In this document: positions 26,169-33,555 of the stretch, in pieces
How positions within the stretch are numbered: position 1 is the first letter of the stretch
Layout of the letters: the number at the start of each line of letters is the position of its first letter
Assembly: GCA_019634915.1 (NCBI GenBank)
Contig: JAHCAN010000008.1
Location: 1-64,000 of the forward strand
Direction of reading: 5' to 3'
DNA: 64,000 nt
DNA from: Steroidobacteraceae bacterium
GTDB lineage: Bacteria; Pseudomonadota; Gammaproteobacteria; Steroidobacterales; Steroidobacteraceae
Translations under genes and position numbers: made by a program
The notes under the pieces: generated by a model
What the model saw: only the letters and a program-made list of their open reading frames with translations
Told to the model about the DNA's origin: nothing
Databases searched by the model: none

Positions 26169-27274
26169 GGGCGGCGCGGTGGCCCGGTGTGCTTGCCGCC
26201 GTGGTGGCCGCGTCGATGGCTGCAATGTCTGCAGCCGCTGCACCAGTGCCCGGTGGATCGCTGCCCGGCGAACCGCAGGCTGTCGTGCCCGGTTACGTGA
26301 TGGCCTTTCCACGCGACCACGGCAGTCACCCGGCGTTTCGCACCGAGTGGTGGTACGCGACCGGCTGGCTGCGCACGCCGGCGGGAGAAGACCTCGGCTT
26401 CCAGATCACGTTCTTCCGTTCGCTGCAGCCAGCGGCAGCGCGCAATCCGAGTGCGTTCGCGCCGCACCAGATCCTGATCGCGCATGCCGCGATCAGCGAC
26501 CCGAGTCGAGGGCGCCTGTGGAAGGACGAGCGGATTGCGCGTGCGGGCTTCGGCCTGGCGGAGGCACGCGAAGGCGATGCCGCGGTGTGGATCGACGACT
26601 GGCGGCTCGCGCACCCGGGAGAGGTCTTCGAGGTGCGCGCGCCGGCACAGGACTTTGCCCTCGAGCTGTCGTTGCGTGAGCGCCAGCCACCCTTGCTGAA
26701 CGGTGAGGCCGGCTTCAGCCGCAAGGGTGCCACGCCGCTCGCCGCGAGCTACTACTACAGCCTGCCGCAACTCGAAGTGAGCGGTCATGTGGTGCGCGAA
26801 GGCAGGCGTGTCGCGGTGAATGGGGCGGCGTGGCTCGACCACGAATGGTCGAGCGAACCGCTCGAGCCGGGCGCGGTCGGCTGGGATTGGGTCAGCGTGA
26901 ATCTCGGCGACGGTGGGGCCTTGATGGCCTTCCGTATCCGCGACGCGCAGGGCGACGTGCGCTGGGCGGGCGGCACGCTGCGCACGGGGGAGGGCGGGAC
27001 CCGGCACTTCGGGCCGGACGAAATCGCGTTCACGCCAGCGAGGCGCTGGCGGTCGCCACGCACTGCCGTCGAGTATCCGGTGCAGTGGGATGTACGCGCG
27101 GGCGAGCTCGCGATCCGGCTCGAGCCGCTGATGGACGACCAGGAGAGCGACACGCGCCGCTCGACCGGCGCGATCTACTGGGAGGGCGCGGTCCGCGCGT
27201 ACGACGGCGACCGGGAAGTGGGGCGCGGCTATCTCGAACTGACCGGCTACGGCGAAGCGCTGACGCTGCGCTGA
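26165..27274 (+). CDS. AttH/CrtC-like lipocalin, exported
   Basis: A 369-residue protein from GTG 26165, overlapping the permease TGA. The N-terminus VRAARWPGVLAAVVAASMAA is a signal peptide. The core is the carotenoid-1,2-hydratase/AttH fold: FPRDHGSHPAFRTEWWYATG, FFRSLQP, GFSRKG, YYYSLPQL, and AWLDHEWSS. Such lipocalins are commonly found downstream of LolCDE-like ABC genes and probably bind a hydrophobic ligand moved by the transporter. Carotenoid hydratase activity is unlikely because no carotenoid genes lie nearby. Confidence 0.87.
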   Translation: MRAARWPGVLAAVVAASMAAMSAAAAPVPGGSLPGEPQAVVPGYVMAFPRDHGSHPAFRTEWWYATGWLRTPAGEDLGFQITFFRSLQPAAARNPSAFAPHQILIAHAAISDPSRGRLWKDERIARAGFGLAEAREGDAAVWIDDWRLAHPGEVFEVRAPAQDFALELSLRERQPPLLNGEAGFSRKGATPLAASYYYSLPQLEVSGHVVREGRRVAVNGAAWLDHEWSSEPLEPGAVGWDWVSVNLGDGGALMAFRIRDAQGDVRWAGGTLRTGEGGTRHFGPDEIAFTPARRWRSPRTAVEYPVQWDVRAGELAIRLEPLMDDQESDTRRSTGAIYWEGAVRAYDGDREVGRGYLELTGYGEALTLR

Positions 27275-27573
27275 AGACGCACCGGGGGAAGGCTCACTTT
27301 TTCTTCTTCGGCACCTTGGCGCCCTTCTTTCTCGCCTCGGACAAGCCGATCGCCACCGCCTGCTTCCTGCTCGTGACCTTCCTCCCCGATACGCCAGGGG
27401 CTGCCAGCCGACCGGGACGATGACGGTAAGCGGGCGCTGACAGGCGGTGCTCAGCATGTACCTGAAAGCGACGTCTCAGGATTTCCTACAGGGAACGGCG
27501 GCCGGGACCCGCTGACGCCGCGCGCACCGCGGGCGGATCCTGCGCGTCGACAGTCCTTCCATGGAGATCACTC
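27275..27573. other. Intergenic region with gene remnant upstream of the OMP gene
   Basis: A 299 bp region. The left third carries a minus-strand remnant of a lysine-rich small protein. The right part is the leader of the beta-barrel gene, ending in a GGAG ribosome site near 27562. No clear promoter or terminator is visible. Confidence 0.5.
27294..27392 (-). pseudogene. C-terminal remnant of a small Lys-rich protein (DUF6496-like)
   Basis: Reading the minus strand to the TGA at 27296-27294 gives GRKVTSRKQAVAIGLSEA followed by RKKGAKVPKKKK. This is the recognisable end of a family of small basic proteins of unknown function, about 50-150 residues long. The frame stays open upstream to a TAG at 27488-27486, but there is no ATG, GTG or TTG before the conserved part, and the upstream codons do not match the family. 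I read it as a truncated, non-functional copy. A non-standard CTG start is an alternative. Confidence 0.5.
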
Positions 27574-28167
27574 ATGAAGCACTCACTTGCCCTCCCGGTG
27601 ATCCTGCTGCTCGGCGGCGCATCGGCCATCGCTTCCGCGGACACCAATCCGTCCGGATTCTATGCCGGCGCCAGCTGGGGCCAGTTCAACATGAACATCG
27701 ACAGCCTGGACGACGTCGATGATGCCGCCGCGACGATCCGCGACTCCGACGACAATGCGTGGAAGGCCTTCGTCGGTTATCGCTTCCTTCCGTGGCTGCG
27801 GATCGAAGCCGCCTATGTCGACCTCGGCGATCCCGGCGATTCCTTCGACACTTCCGGCAGCGATGGCAACTATCGGGTCAAGATGAGCGGCTTCGAGCCG
27901 GCGCTGATCGCCAGCCTGCCGCTGGGCCCGCTCGAGATATTCGGCAAGGTGGGCCAGTACTTCTACGACGTCGAGACGCGCATCGACTTCGATGATCCGG
28001 GACCGGCCATCAGCTCGAAGCACAGCCGCAACGATTTCGTCTGGGGCGGTGGCGTGTCCGCGGTGATCCTGAGCCGTATCGAGCTGCGCGCGGAGTACGA
28101 GCGCATCGAGATCGGGAATGCCGACGATTCAGATGCCTTCTGGCTGGGCGCCGCCTGGCGCTTCTGA
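27574..28167 (+). CDS. Outer membrane beta-barrel protein
   Basis: A 197-residue protein. The signal peptide MKHSLALPVILLLGGASAIA is followed by alternating hydrophobic/polar strands such as GFYAGASWGQFNM, KAFVGYRFLPWLRIEAAYVDLG and IELRAEYERI. It ends in WLGAAWRF, whose terminal Phe is the usual sorting signal for outer membrane insertion. The size fits an eight-stranded OmpA/OmpX-like barrel, and the loops are Asp-rich. It begins a cluster of small envelope proteins. Its role is unknown. Confidence 0.82.
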   Translation: MKHSLALPVILLLGGASAIASADTNPSGFYAGASWGQFNMNIDSLDDVDDAAATIRDSDDNAWKAFVGYRFLPWLRIEAAYVDLGDPGDSFDTSGSDGNYRVKMSGFEPALIASLPLGPLEIFGKVGQYFYDVETRIDFDDPGPAISSKHSRNDFVWGGGVSAVILSRIELRAEYERIEIGNADDSDAFWLGAAWRF

Positions 28168-28210
28168 ACGATGTCGATCGTCAATGACGACCAACGATGA
28201 GGAGATGATC

Positions 28211-28603
28211 ATGAAAGTCACGAGAATGCTGCTTCTGGTTCCGGTGGTGGCCGCGATGACGATGATGTACGGCTGCAGCAAGCCGGAATCATCGGCTGAA
28301 GTCTCCAGGGACGTGAACGAAGCCCGACAGGACGCGGCGGCCGATATTGCGGACGCTCAGCGGGACGCTGCCGAGAACAACGCCGAAGCGCAGGGCGAAA
28401 TGGCCGATCAGCAGGCGAGCGTGGCGGACACCGCCAGTGAAGGCGCTTACGAGGTCGCCATTGCCAGGGCGGAGGGCGATCACGAGGTGGCGGTCGAGAA
28501 ATGCGAGGCGCTGGCAGGCGCTGCCCAGCGGGACTGCAAGGACCGCGCGGACGCGGCGCTGCAGGCCGCGAAGGCACAGGCGGAGAGCCTGCGGCCGCGA
28601 TGA
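28211..28603 (+). CDS. Ala-rich predicted lipoprotein
   Basis: A 130-residue protein. GAGGAG at 28199-28204 lies 6 nt before ATG 28211, which decides against the ATG at 28205. The signal peptide ends at MMYGC, a loose lipobox. The rest is highly charged and Ala-rich (DVNEARQDAAADIADAQRDA), predicted as a long helix or coiled coil, with two Cys near the end (EKCEAL, RDCKDR) that could form a disulphide. Similar proteins occur beside stress-inducible genes. I do not recognise a named family. It overlaps the next gene (ATGA). Confidence 0.7.
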   Translation: MKVTRMLLLVPVVAAMTMMYGCSKPESSAEVSRDVNEARQDAAADIADAQRDAAENNAEAQGEMADQQASVADTASEGAYEVAIARAEGDHEVAVEKCEALAGAAQRDCKDRADAALQAAKAQAESLRPR

Positions 28604-28854
28604 GGCGAAACCTGCCCAAAGCGCGTGCGGCGGCGTATGCGTCGGCCGGCGTCGTACTCCTGGTGGGGCTGCTGGCTATGGTGGCAGCCACCACGTGGGG
28701 TACGCGCCGGCGACGGCGGCTGCATGACGAGAAGATGCAACTGCGGCACGACGAGGCACTCGAGAACACTTTTCCGGCCAGTGATCCGCCTGCCACGCAG
28801 TACTTCGGCATTCCGGCCAATCGCCGCGCTCGTCGCAAGACGAAAGCACACTGA
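28600..28854 (+). CDS. Small single-span membrane protein with FPASDPPA motif
   Basis: An 84-residue protein. A basic N-terminus is followed by one membrane helix (AYASAGVVLLVGLLAMVAA), then an Arg cluster (RRRRR). The C-terminal DEALENTFPASDPPATQYFG carries the (E/D)xxFPASDPPA motif seen in many short uncharacterised proteobacterial proteins. The Arg cluster after the helix predicts a cytoplasmic C-terminus. It is coupled to the lipoprotein upstream. Function unknown. Confidence 0.72.
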   Translation: MRRNLPKARAAAYASAGVVLLVGLLAMVAATTWGTRRRRRLHDEKMQLRHDEALENTFPASDPPATQYFGIPANRRARRKTKAH

Positions 28855-28897
28855 ACGGTCCGGGCCGGCCGCCGCCGCAGCCCTGCCAGGAGTGCCC

Positions 28898-29329
28898 ATG
28901 CAGCCCACTCGTTCGACCGGTGCCTTCACGCGCTTCGCGAAATGGACGTCGGCAGCGAGCGGCAAGCCGGGCACCTTCATGCTGGCCGCTGCGACGGTGA
29001 TCGCCTGGGCCATCACGGGTCCTGTTTTCGGCTTCGACGATACCTGGCAGCTCGTGATCAACACGGGAACGACCATCGTGACCTTCCTGATGGTGTTCCT
29101 GATACAGAGTACGCAGAACCGGGACACGAAGGCGCTGCAGGTCAAGCTCGATGAGCTGATCCGCGTCGCAAAGGGTGCGCATGTGGTGCTGCTCGATCTC
29201 GAGGAACTCGAGGAGCATGAGCTCGACCGCATCTGCCGTCAGTACGAAGCGCTGGCGAGGCAGGCGCGCGAGGCATTACGGCACGAAGGCAAGGATACCG
29301 GTGCGCCGGACGTCGACATCGAACAGTAA
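28898..29329 (+). CDS. Low-affinity iron permease family membrane protein
   Basis: A 143-residue protein of the family named after yeast Fet4 (PF04120). It has two membrane segments (FMLAAATVIAWAITGPVFG and LVINTGTTIVTFLMVFLIQ) followed by QSTQNRDTKALQVKLDELI, the strongest family motif, and an acidic tail (LEELEEHELDRIC). Iron transport has not been shown for most bacterial members, so the name is a family label. CCAGGAGT precedes the ATG. A hairpin follows its stop. Confidence 0.85.
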   Translation: MQPTRSTGAFTRFAKWTSAASGKPGTFMLAAATVIAWAITGPVFGFDDTWQLVINTGTTIVTFLMVFLIQSTQNRDTKALQVKLDELIRVAKGAHVVLLDLEELEEHELDRICRQYEALARQAREALRHEGKDTGAPDVDIEQ

Positions 29330-29333
29330 GGAA

Positions 29334-29355
29334 GGCCCGGCCGTGCGGCCGGGCC
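29334..29355. terminator. Hairpin between convergent genes, probable bidirectional terminator
   Basis: A 9 bp all-GC stem (29334-29342 with 29347-29355) with a 4 nt loop lies 5 bp after the iron-permease-family stop and 21 bp before the CsbD-family stop. On the minus strand a short pyrimidine run (TTCCTT) follows. There is no good U-tract on the plus strand. Confidence 0.5.
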
Positions 29356-29376
29356 CCTGGTGGGCTGCGTATCCCT

Positions 29377-29598
29377 TCACATCGGCATGCGGCGTTCCCA
29401 GTCGCTGACGCGCTTTTCGGCCTCGTCCTTCGTGATGCCGTAGCTCTGCTGCAGACGGCCGACCAGCTGGTCACGCTTGCCCTCGATCTGGTCGAGTTCG
29501 TCGTCGGTCAGCTTGCCCCATTGTTCCTTTCCAGCGGCAACGAGCAGCGCACCGCGGCCATTCCTGCGAGCCCATTCCGGGCTGCGGGTAGGACTCAT
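29377..29598 (-). CDS. CsbD-family small stress protein
   Basis: A 73-residue protein. KEQWGKLTDDELDQIEGKRD and QLVGRLQQSYG are the CsbD core, and the end is EKRVSDWERR. The usual N-terminus (MNWDxIxGxWxQ) is replaced by MSPTRSPEWARRNGRG, in which only the Trp and Gly spacing is kept. GGAGTGGG precedes the ATG. CsbD proteins are abundant under stress, with no known biochemical activity. It is 9 bp downstream of the Lrp-family gene, so it may be co-transcribed with the regulator. Confidence 0.82.
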   Translation of the reverse strand: MSPTRSPEWARRNGRGALLVAAGKEQWGKLTDDELDQIEGKRDQLVGRLQQSYGITKDEAEKRVSDWERRMPM

Positions 29599-29607
29599 CC
29601 CACTCCG

Positions 29608-30078
29608 TCAGCCGAGGTGGCCGACCGGCAGGCGCGTCGGGCGCTTGACGGTGTCGAGGACGATGCTCGAGTACACGTCGCGCACGCCGGGGATCTTGAG
29701 CAGCTGCTTCAGCACGAGGTGGCTCAGCGCATCGAGATCCGGCGCCATCACCTGCAGTACGAAGTCGTACTCGCCGGTCGTCGCGTGGCAGCTCACGACC
29801 TGCTCGAGCGTGGCGAGCGCCTGCTCGAACAGCGCCACGTTCTCGTCGGTGTGCCGGTCGAGCTTCACCTGGATGAAGGCCTGCACCTTGAGGCCGAGCT
29901 TCACCGGATCGACGATCGCCGTGTAGCCGACGATCACGCCGCGCTCCTCGAGCTGCCTGACCCGCCGCGCGCAGGGCGTGCTGGTGAGCCCGATGCGTTC
30001 CCCGAGATCGACGACCGGGAGGCGCCCGTCGGCCTGCAGTTCGGCAACGATCCTGGCATCGAGCTTGTTCAACGACAT
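29608..30078 (-). CDS. Lrp/AsnC-family transcriptional regulator
   Basis: A 156-residue regulator from ATG 30078 (MSLNKLDARIV); an in-frame ATG at 30090 adds four residues. The N-terminal winged HTH has LGERIGLTSTPCARRVRQLE. The C-terminal RAM domain has CHATTGEYDFVLQVMAPD, the effector-binding part. It is divergent from the E1/E2-paa operon, as BkdR is from the bkd operon in Pseudomonas putida, where BkdR activates. It therefore likely senses an amino acid or aryl acid and controls this operon. The effector is unknown. Confidence 0.9.
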   Translation of the reverse strand: MSLNKLDARIVAELQADGRLPVVDLGERIGLTSTPCARRVRQLEERGVIVGYTAIVDPVKLGLKVQAFIQVKLDRHTDENVALFEQALATLEQVVSCHATTGEYDFVLQVMAPDLDALSHLVLKQLLKIPGVRDVYSSIVLDTVKRPTRLPVGHLG

Positions 30079-30085
30079 GGTATTA

Positions 30086-30117
30086 ATCATCTAATAGTTT
30101 GAATATATGTAGATGAT
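30086..30117. promoter_or_regulatory. AT-rich inverted repeat, candidate Lrp-type operator
   Basis: A perfect 8 bp inverted repeat, ATCATCTA at 30086-30093 and TAGATGAT at 30110-30117, with a 16 bp AT-rich spacer. It lies in the only strongly AT-rich stretch of the neighbourhood, covering the start of the regulator gene and the shared promoter region. Lrp-family proteins favour such AT-rich, palindromic sites. Confidence 0.5.
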
Positions 30118-30119
30118 AA

Positions 30120-30155
30120 CGCCAAAATAAATGAGATAATGAGCGTTGTTTGGCG
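30120..30155. promoter_or_regulatory. Second inverted repeat in the divergent regulatory region
   Basis: CGCCAAA at 30120-30126 and TTTGGCG at 30149-30155 form a perfect 7 bp inverted repeat with a 22 bp AT-rich spacer. It ends 52 bp before the E1 start codon. It may be a second regulator half-site pair or a hairpin in the leader. I did not find a clear sigma-70 promoter for the operon. Confidence 0.4.
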
Positions 30156-30207
30156 ATTTTCACCCCTTCCGATCGGCTAGGCTAGTGCAGGAGAGGGGGC
30201 GCCACCC

Positions 30208-32295
30208 ATGTCGGCAGCAGCTCACGATCCATCTTCGACCGGTACCCCGGCGATCGACTGGTCGCAGGTCGCCCGGACCGTGCTCACCTCGCGCGCGCTC
30301 GACGATCTCGAGGAGAGCCGCCTCCTGCCGGCGCGCAAAGTGCTGTACCAGTTCTCCGCGCGCGGCCATGACGTCACGCAGGCGCTGCTCGGGCAGATGC
30401 TCACGGGCCTTCACGACGGCATCGGTCTCTATTACCGCTCGCGGCCACTGATGCTGGCGCTCGGCCTGTCGGTCGAGCAGGCGCTCGCGTCGACGATGAT
30501 GCGTGCCGGCGGCGTCAGCGAGGGCCGCGACATCGGCGTCGTGTTCAACCTGCCGCGTCGTGAAGGACCCTGCGTGTTGCCCGCCTGCGGCGGCGTCGGC
30601 ACGCAGTACACGCCGGCCGTCGGCTGGGCGCAGGCGATCCGCTACCGTGCGACGGTGCTGCGCGAGCGTGATTGGAACGGCAGCATCGCGGTCGTGCACG
30701 GCGGGGAAGCCTCGACGGCCAGCAACGGTTTCTGGTCGGCGCTCAACATCGCGACCACGCAGCGCCTGCCGCTGCTCTTCTTCATCGAGGACAACGGCTA
30801 CGGCATCTCGGTGAAGTCCGGATTGCAGACTCCCGGCGGCAATGTGGCGGCGAATCTCGCGGCATTCCGCAACCTGCGCGTGCTCGACGGCGACGGCAGC
30901 GATCCGGGCAAGGCGGCGGAGCTGATTGCGCGCGCGGTCGCTGCCGTGCGCGCCGGCGAAGGTCCGGTGTTCCTGCGCCTCGCCGTGCCGCGGCTGGCCG
31001 GGCATTCGGGCCAGGACACGCAGACCTACAAACCGGGCGAGGAGATCGCCGCCGAGCGGGCGCGCGATCCGCTGCTCAATCTGCGATCGCGCATCGTGCC
31101 CGCGGTGCTGTCGGATGCGGAGTGGGCGGCGCTCGACACGCGCGCGCGTGACGAGGTCGAGCAGGCGCTGGTACAGGCCGAGCGCCACCCGGCGCCCGAT
31201 GCCGGGGCCGTCACGCGACATGTTTTCAGCAGCGCCGACGCGAACGAAGCCCAGGCGCAGGGCGGACTGGCCGGCGAGGGGCTCGCGGCACCCGCCGGCA
31301 CCGGGACGGCGAAGCCCGAAGGGCCGCGCATCAACATGGTGACGGCAATCCGGCGCACGCTCGAACACGAACTCACGATCAACCCGCGCGTGGTCGTGTT
31401 CGGCGAGGACGTCGGGCGCAAGGGTGGCGTGCACGCGGCGACGCTCGGCCTGCAGGAGAAATTCGGCGCCGGGCGCGTGTTCGACACGAGCCTGTCGGAG
31501 GAGGGCATCATCGGCCGCGCGGTCGGCATGGCCGTCGCGGGCCTCGTGCCGGTGCCGGAGATCCAGTTCCGCAAATACGCCGATCCGGCGGTGGAGCAGC
31601 TGAACGATTGCGGCACGATGCGCTGGCGTACGGCCAACCGGTTCGCCGCGCCGATGGTCGTGCGCATGCCCGGCGGGTTCTTCAAGTGCGGCGATCCGTG
31701 GCACAGCCAGAGCAACGAGGTGCAGTTCGTGCACGCGATCGGCTGGCGGGTTGCGATGCCGTCGAATGCCGAGGACGCGGTGGGCCTGTTGCGTGCGGCG
31801 CTGCGCGGCAATGATCCGACGATCTTCTTCGAACACCGCGTGATGCTCGATGCGGCCTGGGCGCGCCGGCCCTGGCCGGGTGATGATTTCGTCGTGCCTT
31901 TCGGCTGCGCGCGGGTCGTGCGCGCCGGCAGCGAGCTGACGCTCGTCAGCTGGGGCGCGATGGTCGAGCGCTGCGAGCAGGCCGCTGCCGAATCGGGCGT
32001 CGACGTCGAACTGCTCGACCTGCGCACGCTGATGCCCTGGGATCGTGCCGCGGTGATCGAATCGGTGCGCCGGACCCGCCGCTGCGTGATCGTGCACGAG
32101 GACAATCTGACCGCGGGTTTCGGTGCGGAAATCGCGGCGACGCTCGCCCGCGACGCATTCCATGACCTCGCGGCGCCGATCGAGCGCGTCACGATGCCGG
32201 ATGTGCCGAGTCCGCACAGCCCGGTGCTGCTCGAGGCCGTGCTGCCGGGCGTGCCGCGCATCATGCATGCGATCCGCGACGTGGCGAGCCTTTGA
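30208..32295 (+). CDS. 2-oxoacid dehydrogenase E1, fused alpha and beta subunits
   Basis: A 695-residue fusion of the thiamine-diphosphate-dependent E1 alpha and beta chains, which are separate genes in most branched-chain dehydrogenases. The alpha part (about 25-340) carries the TPP motif from VVHGGEAST to EDNGYGIS. A low-complexity linker (about 345-375) leads to the beta part, with VVVFGEDVGRKGGV, FDTSLSEEGI and DLRTLMPWD. It decarboxylates a 2-oxoacid and passes the acyl group to E2. GGAGAGGGGG precedes the ATG. No E3 is encoded nearby, and the operon continues into paa genes, so an aryl-pyruvate substrate is possible. Confidence 0.9.
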   Translation: MSAAAHDPSSTGTPAIDWSQVARTVLTSRALDDLEESRLLPARKVLYQFSARGHDVTQALLGQMLTGLHDGIGLYYRSRPLMLALGLSVEQALASTMMRAGGVSEGRDIGVVFNLPRREGPCVLPACGGVGTQYTPAVGWAQAIRYRATVLRERDWNGSIAVVHGGEASTASNGFWSALNIATTQRLPLLFFIEDNGYGISVKSGLQTPGGNVAANLAAFRNLRVLDGDGSDPGKAAELIARAVAAVRAGEGPVFLRLAVPRLAGHSGQDTQTYKPGEEIAAERARDPLLNLRSRIVPAVLSDAEWAALDTRARDEVEQALVQAERHPAPDAGAVTRHVFSSADANEAQAQGGLAGEGLAAPAGTGTAKPEGPRINMVTAIRRTLEHELTINPRVVVFGEDVGRKGGVHAATLGLQEKFGAGRVFDTSLSEEGIIGRAVGMAVAGLVPVPEIQFRKYADPAVEQLNDCGTMRWRTANRFAAPMVVRMPGGFFKCGDPWHSQSNEVQFVHAIGWRVAMPSNAEDAVGLLRAALRGNDPTIFFEHRVMLDAAWARRPWPGDDFVVPFGCARVVRAGSELTLVSWGAMVERCEQAAAESGVDVELLDLRTLMPWDRAAVIESVRRTRRCVIVHEDNLTAGFGAEIAATLARDAFHDLAAPIERVTMPDVPSPHSPVLLEAVLPGVPRIMHAIRDVASL

Positions 32296-33548
32296 TGGTC
32301 GGGCCAGTCGAGGTGCGCGCGCCCGCGGAGCAGACCGAAGGCACCCGCTCGCAGCTGCAGCGCTGGCTCAGGCAGCCGGGCGAAGCCGTGCGGCGCGACG
32401 AGCCGCTGCTCGAACTCGAGACGGACAAGGTCACCGTGGAGATCGCCGCGCCCGCGAGCGGCACCTTGCTGCAGATCCTGAAGGACGAGCAGGCCGACGT
32501 GATGCCCGGTGAACTGCTCGCGCTGATCGCGACGGACGAAGATGCGGCTCGCGCCGCGCCCGCGAAGGCCGGCCACGCGTCGCCCGCGGTGCCGCCCGCG
32601 TCGCCCGCGCAGCCCGCGCCGCCGCCATCCCGCGCCGGGTCACTGCCCGAAGCCGGGTCGGCACCGGTGCGCGGTGCCTCGCATGCAGCGGGCGCCGCCG
32701 GAATGAGTCCCGCCGTGCGCCGGCTGCTCGCCGAGCGTGGCCTCGAGCCCGCGGACGTGCGGGGCAGCGGCCCGGGCGGACGCATCACGATCGACGACGT
32801 GCTGAACGGCCCCCAGGTCAGGCCGTCCGCGCCGTCCGGCCCGGCCGAACCTGCCACGCGCCGGCAGCCGCACACGGCGATGCGCCGGCGCATCGCCGAG
32901 CGGATGGTCGAGAGTGTGCATGCGGCGCCTCACGTGACCACGCTGTTCGAAGTCGATCTCGGCGCAGTGCTCGCGCATCGTACCCGGCACCGCGCCGACT
33001 TCGAGGCGCGCGGTGCCCCGCTGACGCTGACCGCCTATTTCCTGTCGGCCTGCGTCGCCGCGATCCGCGCGGTCCCCGAGGCGAACGCCCGCTGGACCGA
33101 CGATGCGCTGGTGCTGAACGAGGCGATCCACATCGGTGTCGCAACCGCGCTCGAGGACCGGGGACTCGTCGTTCCCGTGCTGCGCGACGTGCAGGCGCTC
33201 GACCTCTTCGGTATCGCGCGCGCACTCGGCGAACTGGTCGCGCGCGCCCGCGAGGACGCGCTGACGACCGCCGACGTGCGCGGCGGCACCTTCACGATCT
33301 CGAACCACGGCGTCAGCGGCAGCCTGCTCGCCGCGCCGATCATCATCAACCCGCCGCAATCGGCGATACTCGGCGTCGGCAAACTCGAGAAGCGTGCGGT
33401 GGTCGTCAGCGAAGACGGTGTCGACCGCGTCGTCGTGCGGCCGCGCTGCTACGTCACGCTCACCATCGATCATCGGGTCATGGATGGGCACCGCGCCAAC
33501 CGCTTCCTCGAGGTGCTGGTGCGGGAACTCGAATGCGTGTCAAATTGA
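32295..33548 (+). CDS. 2-oxoacid dehydrogenase E2 acyltransferase
   Basis: A 417-residue dihydrolipoamide acyltransferase. The lipoyl domain (1-78) carries K45 in [10 protein letters not shown] Pro/Ala linker and a peripheral-subunit-binding domain (about 134-170, [21 protein letters not shown]) follow. The catalytic domain ends in TIDHRVMDG with H393 and D397. It transfers the acyl group from lipoyl to CoA. The ATG overlaps the E1 stop, and paaA begins 7 bp after its stop, so E2 and the paa genes are certainly close-coupled. Acyl specificity cannot be read from sequence. Confidence 0.93.
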   Translation: MVGPVEVRAPAEQTEGTRSQLQRWLRQPGEAVRRDEPLLELETDKVTVEIAAPASGTLLQILKDEQADVMPGELLALIATDEDAARAAPAKAGHASPAVPPASPAQPAPPPSRAGSLPEAGSAPVRGASHAAGAAGMSPAVRRLLAERGLEPADVRGSGPGGRITIDDVLNGPQVRPSAPSGPAEPATRRQPHTAMRRRIAERMVESVHAAPHVTTLFEVDLGAVLAHRTRHRADFEARGAPLTLTAYFLSACVAAIRAVPEANARWTDDALVLNEAIHIGVATALEDRGLVVPVLRDVQALDLFGIARALGELVARAREDALTTADVRGGTFTISNHGVSGSLLAAPIIINPPQSAILGVGKLEKRAVVVSEDGVDRVVVRPRCYVTLTIDHRVMDGHRANRFLEVLVRELECVSN

Positions 33549-33555
33549 GGTGAGC

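Noticed and set aside
30160..32268. 702-codon minus-strand open frame opposite the E1 gene
   Set aside because: Low-complexity Arg/His-rich translation with no domain; the plus-strand E1 is well conserved.
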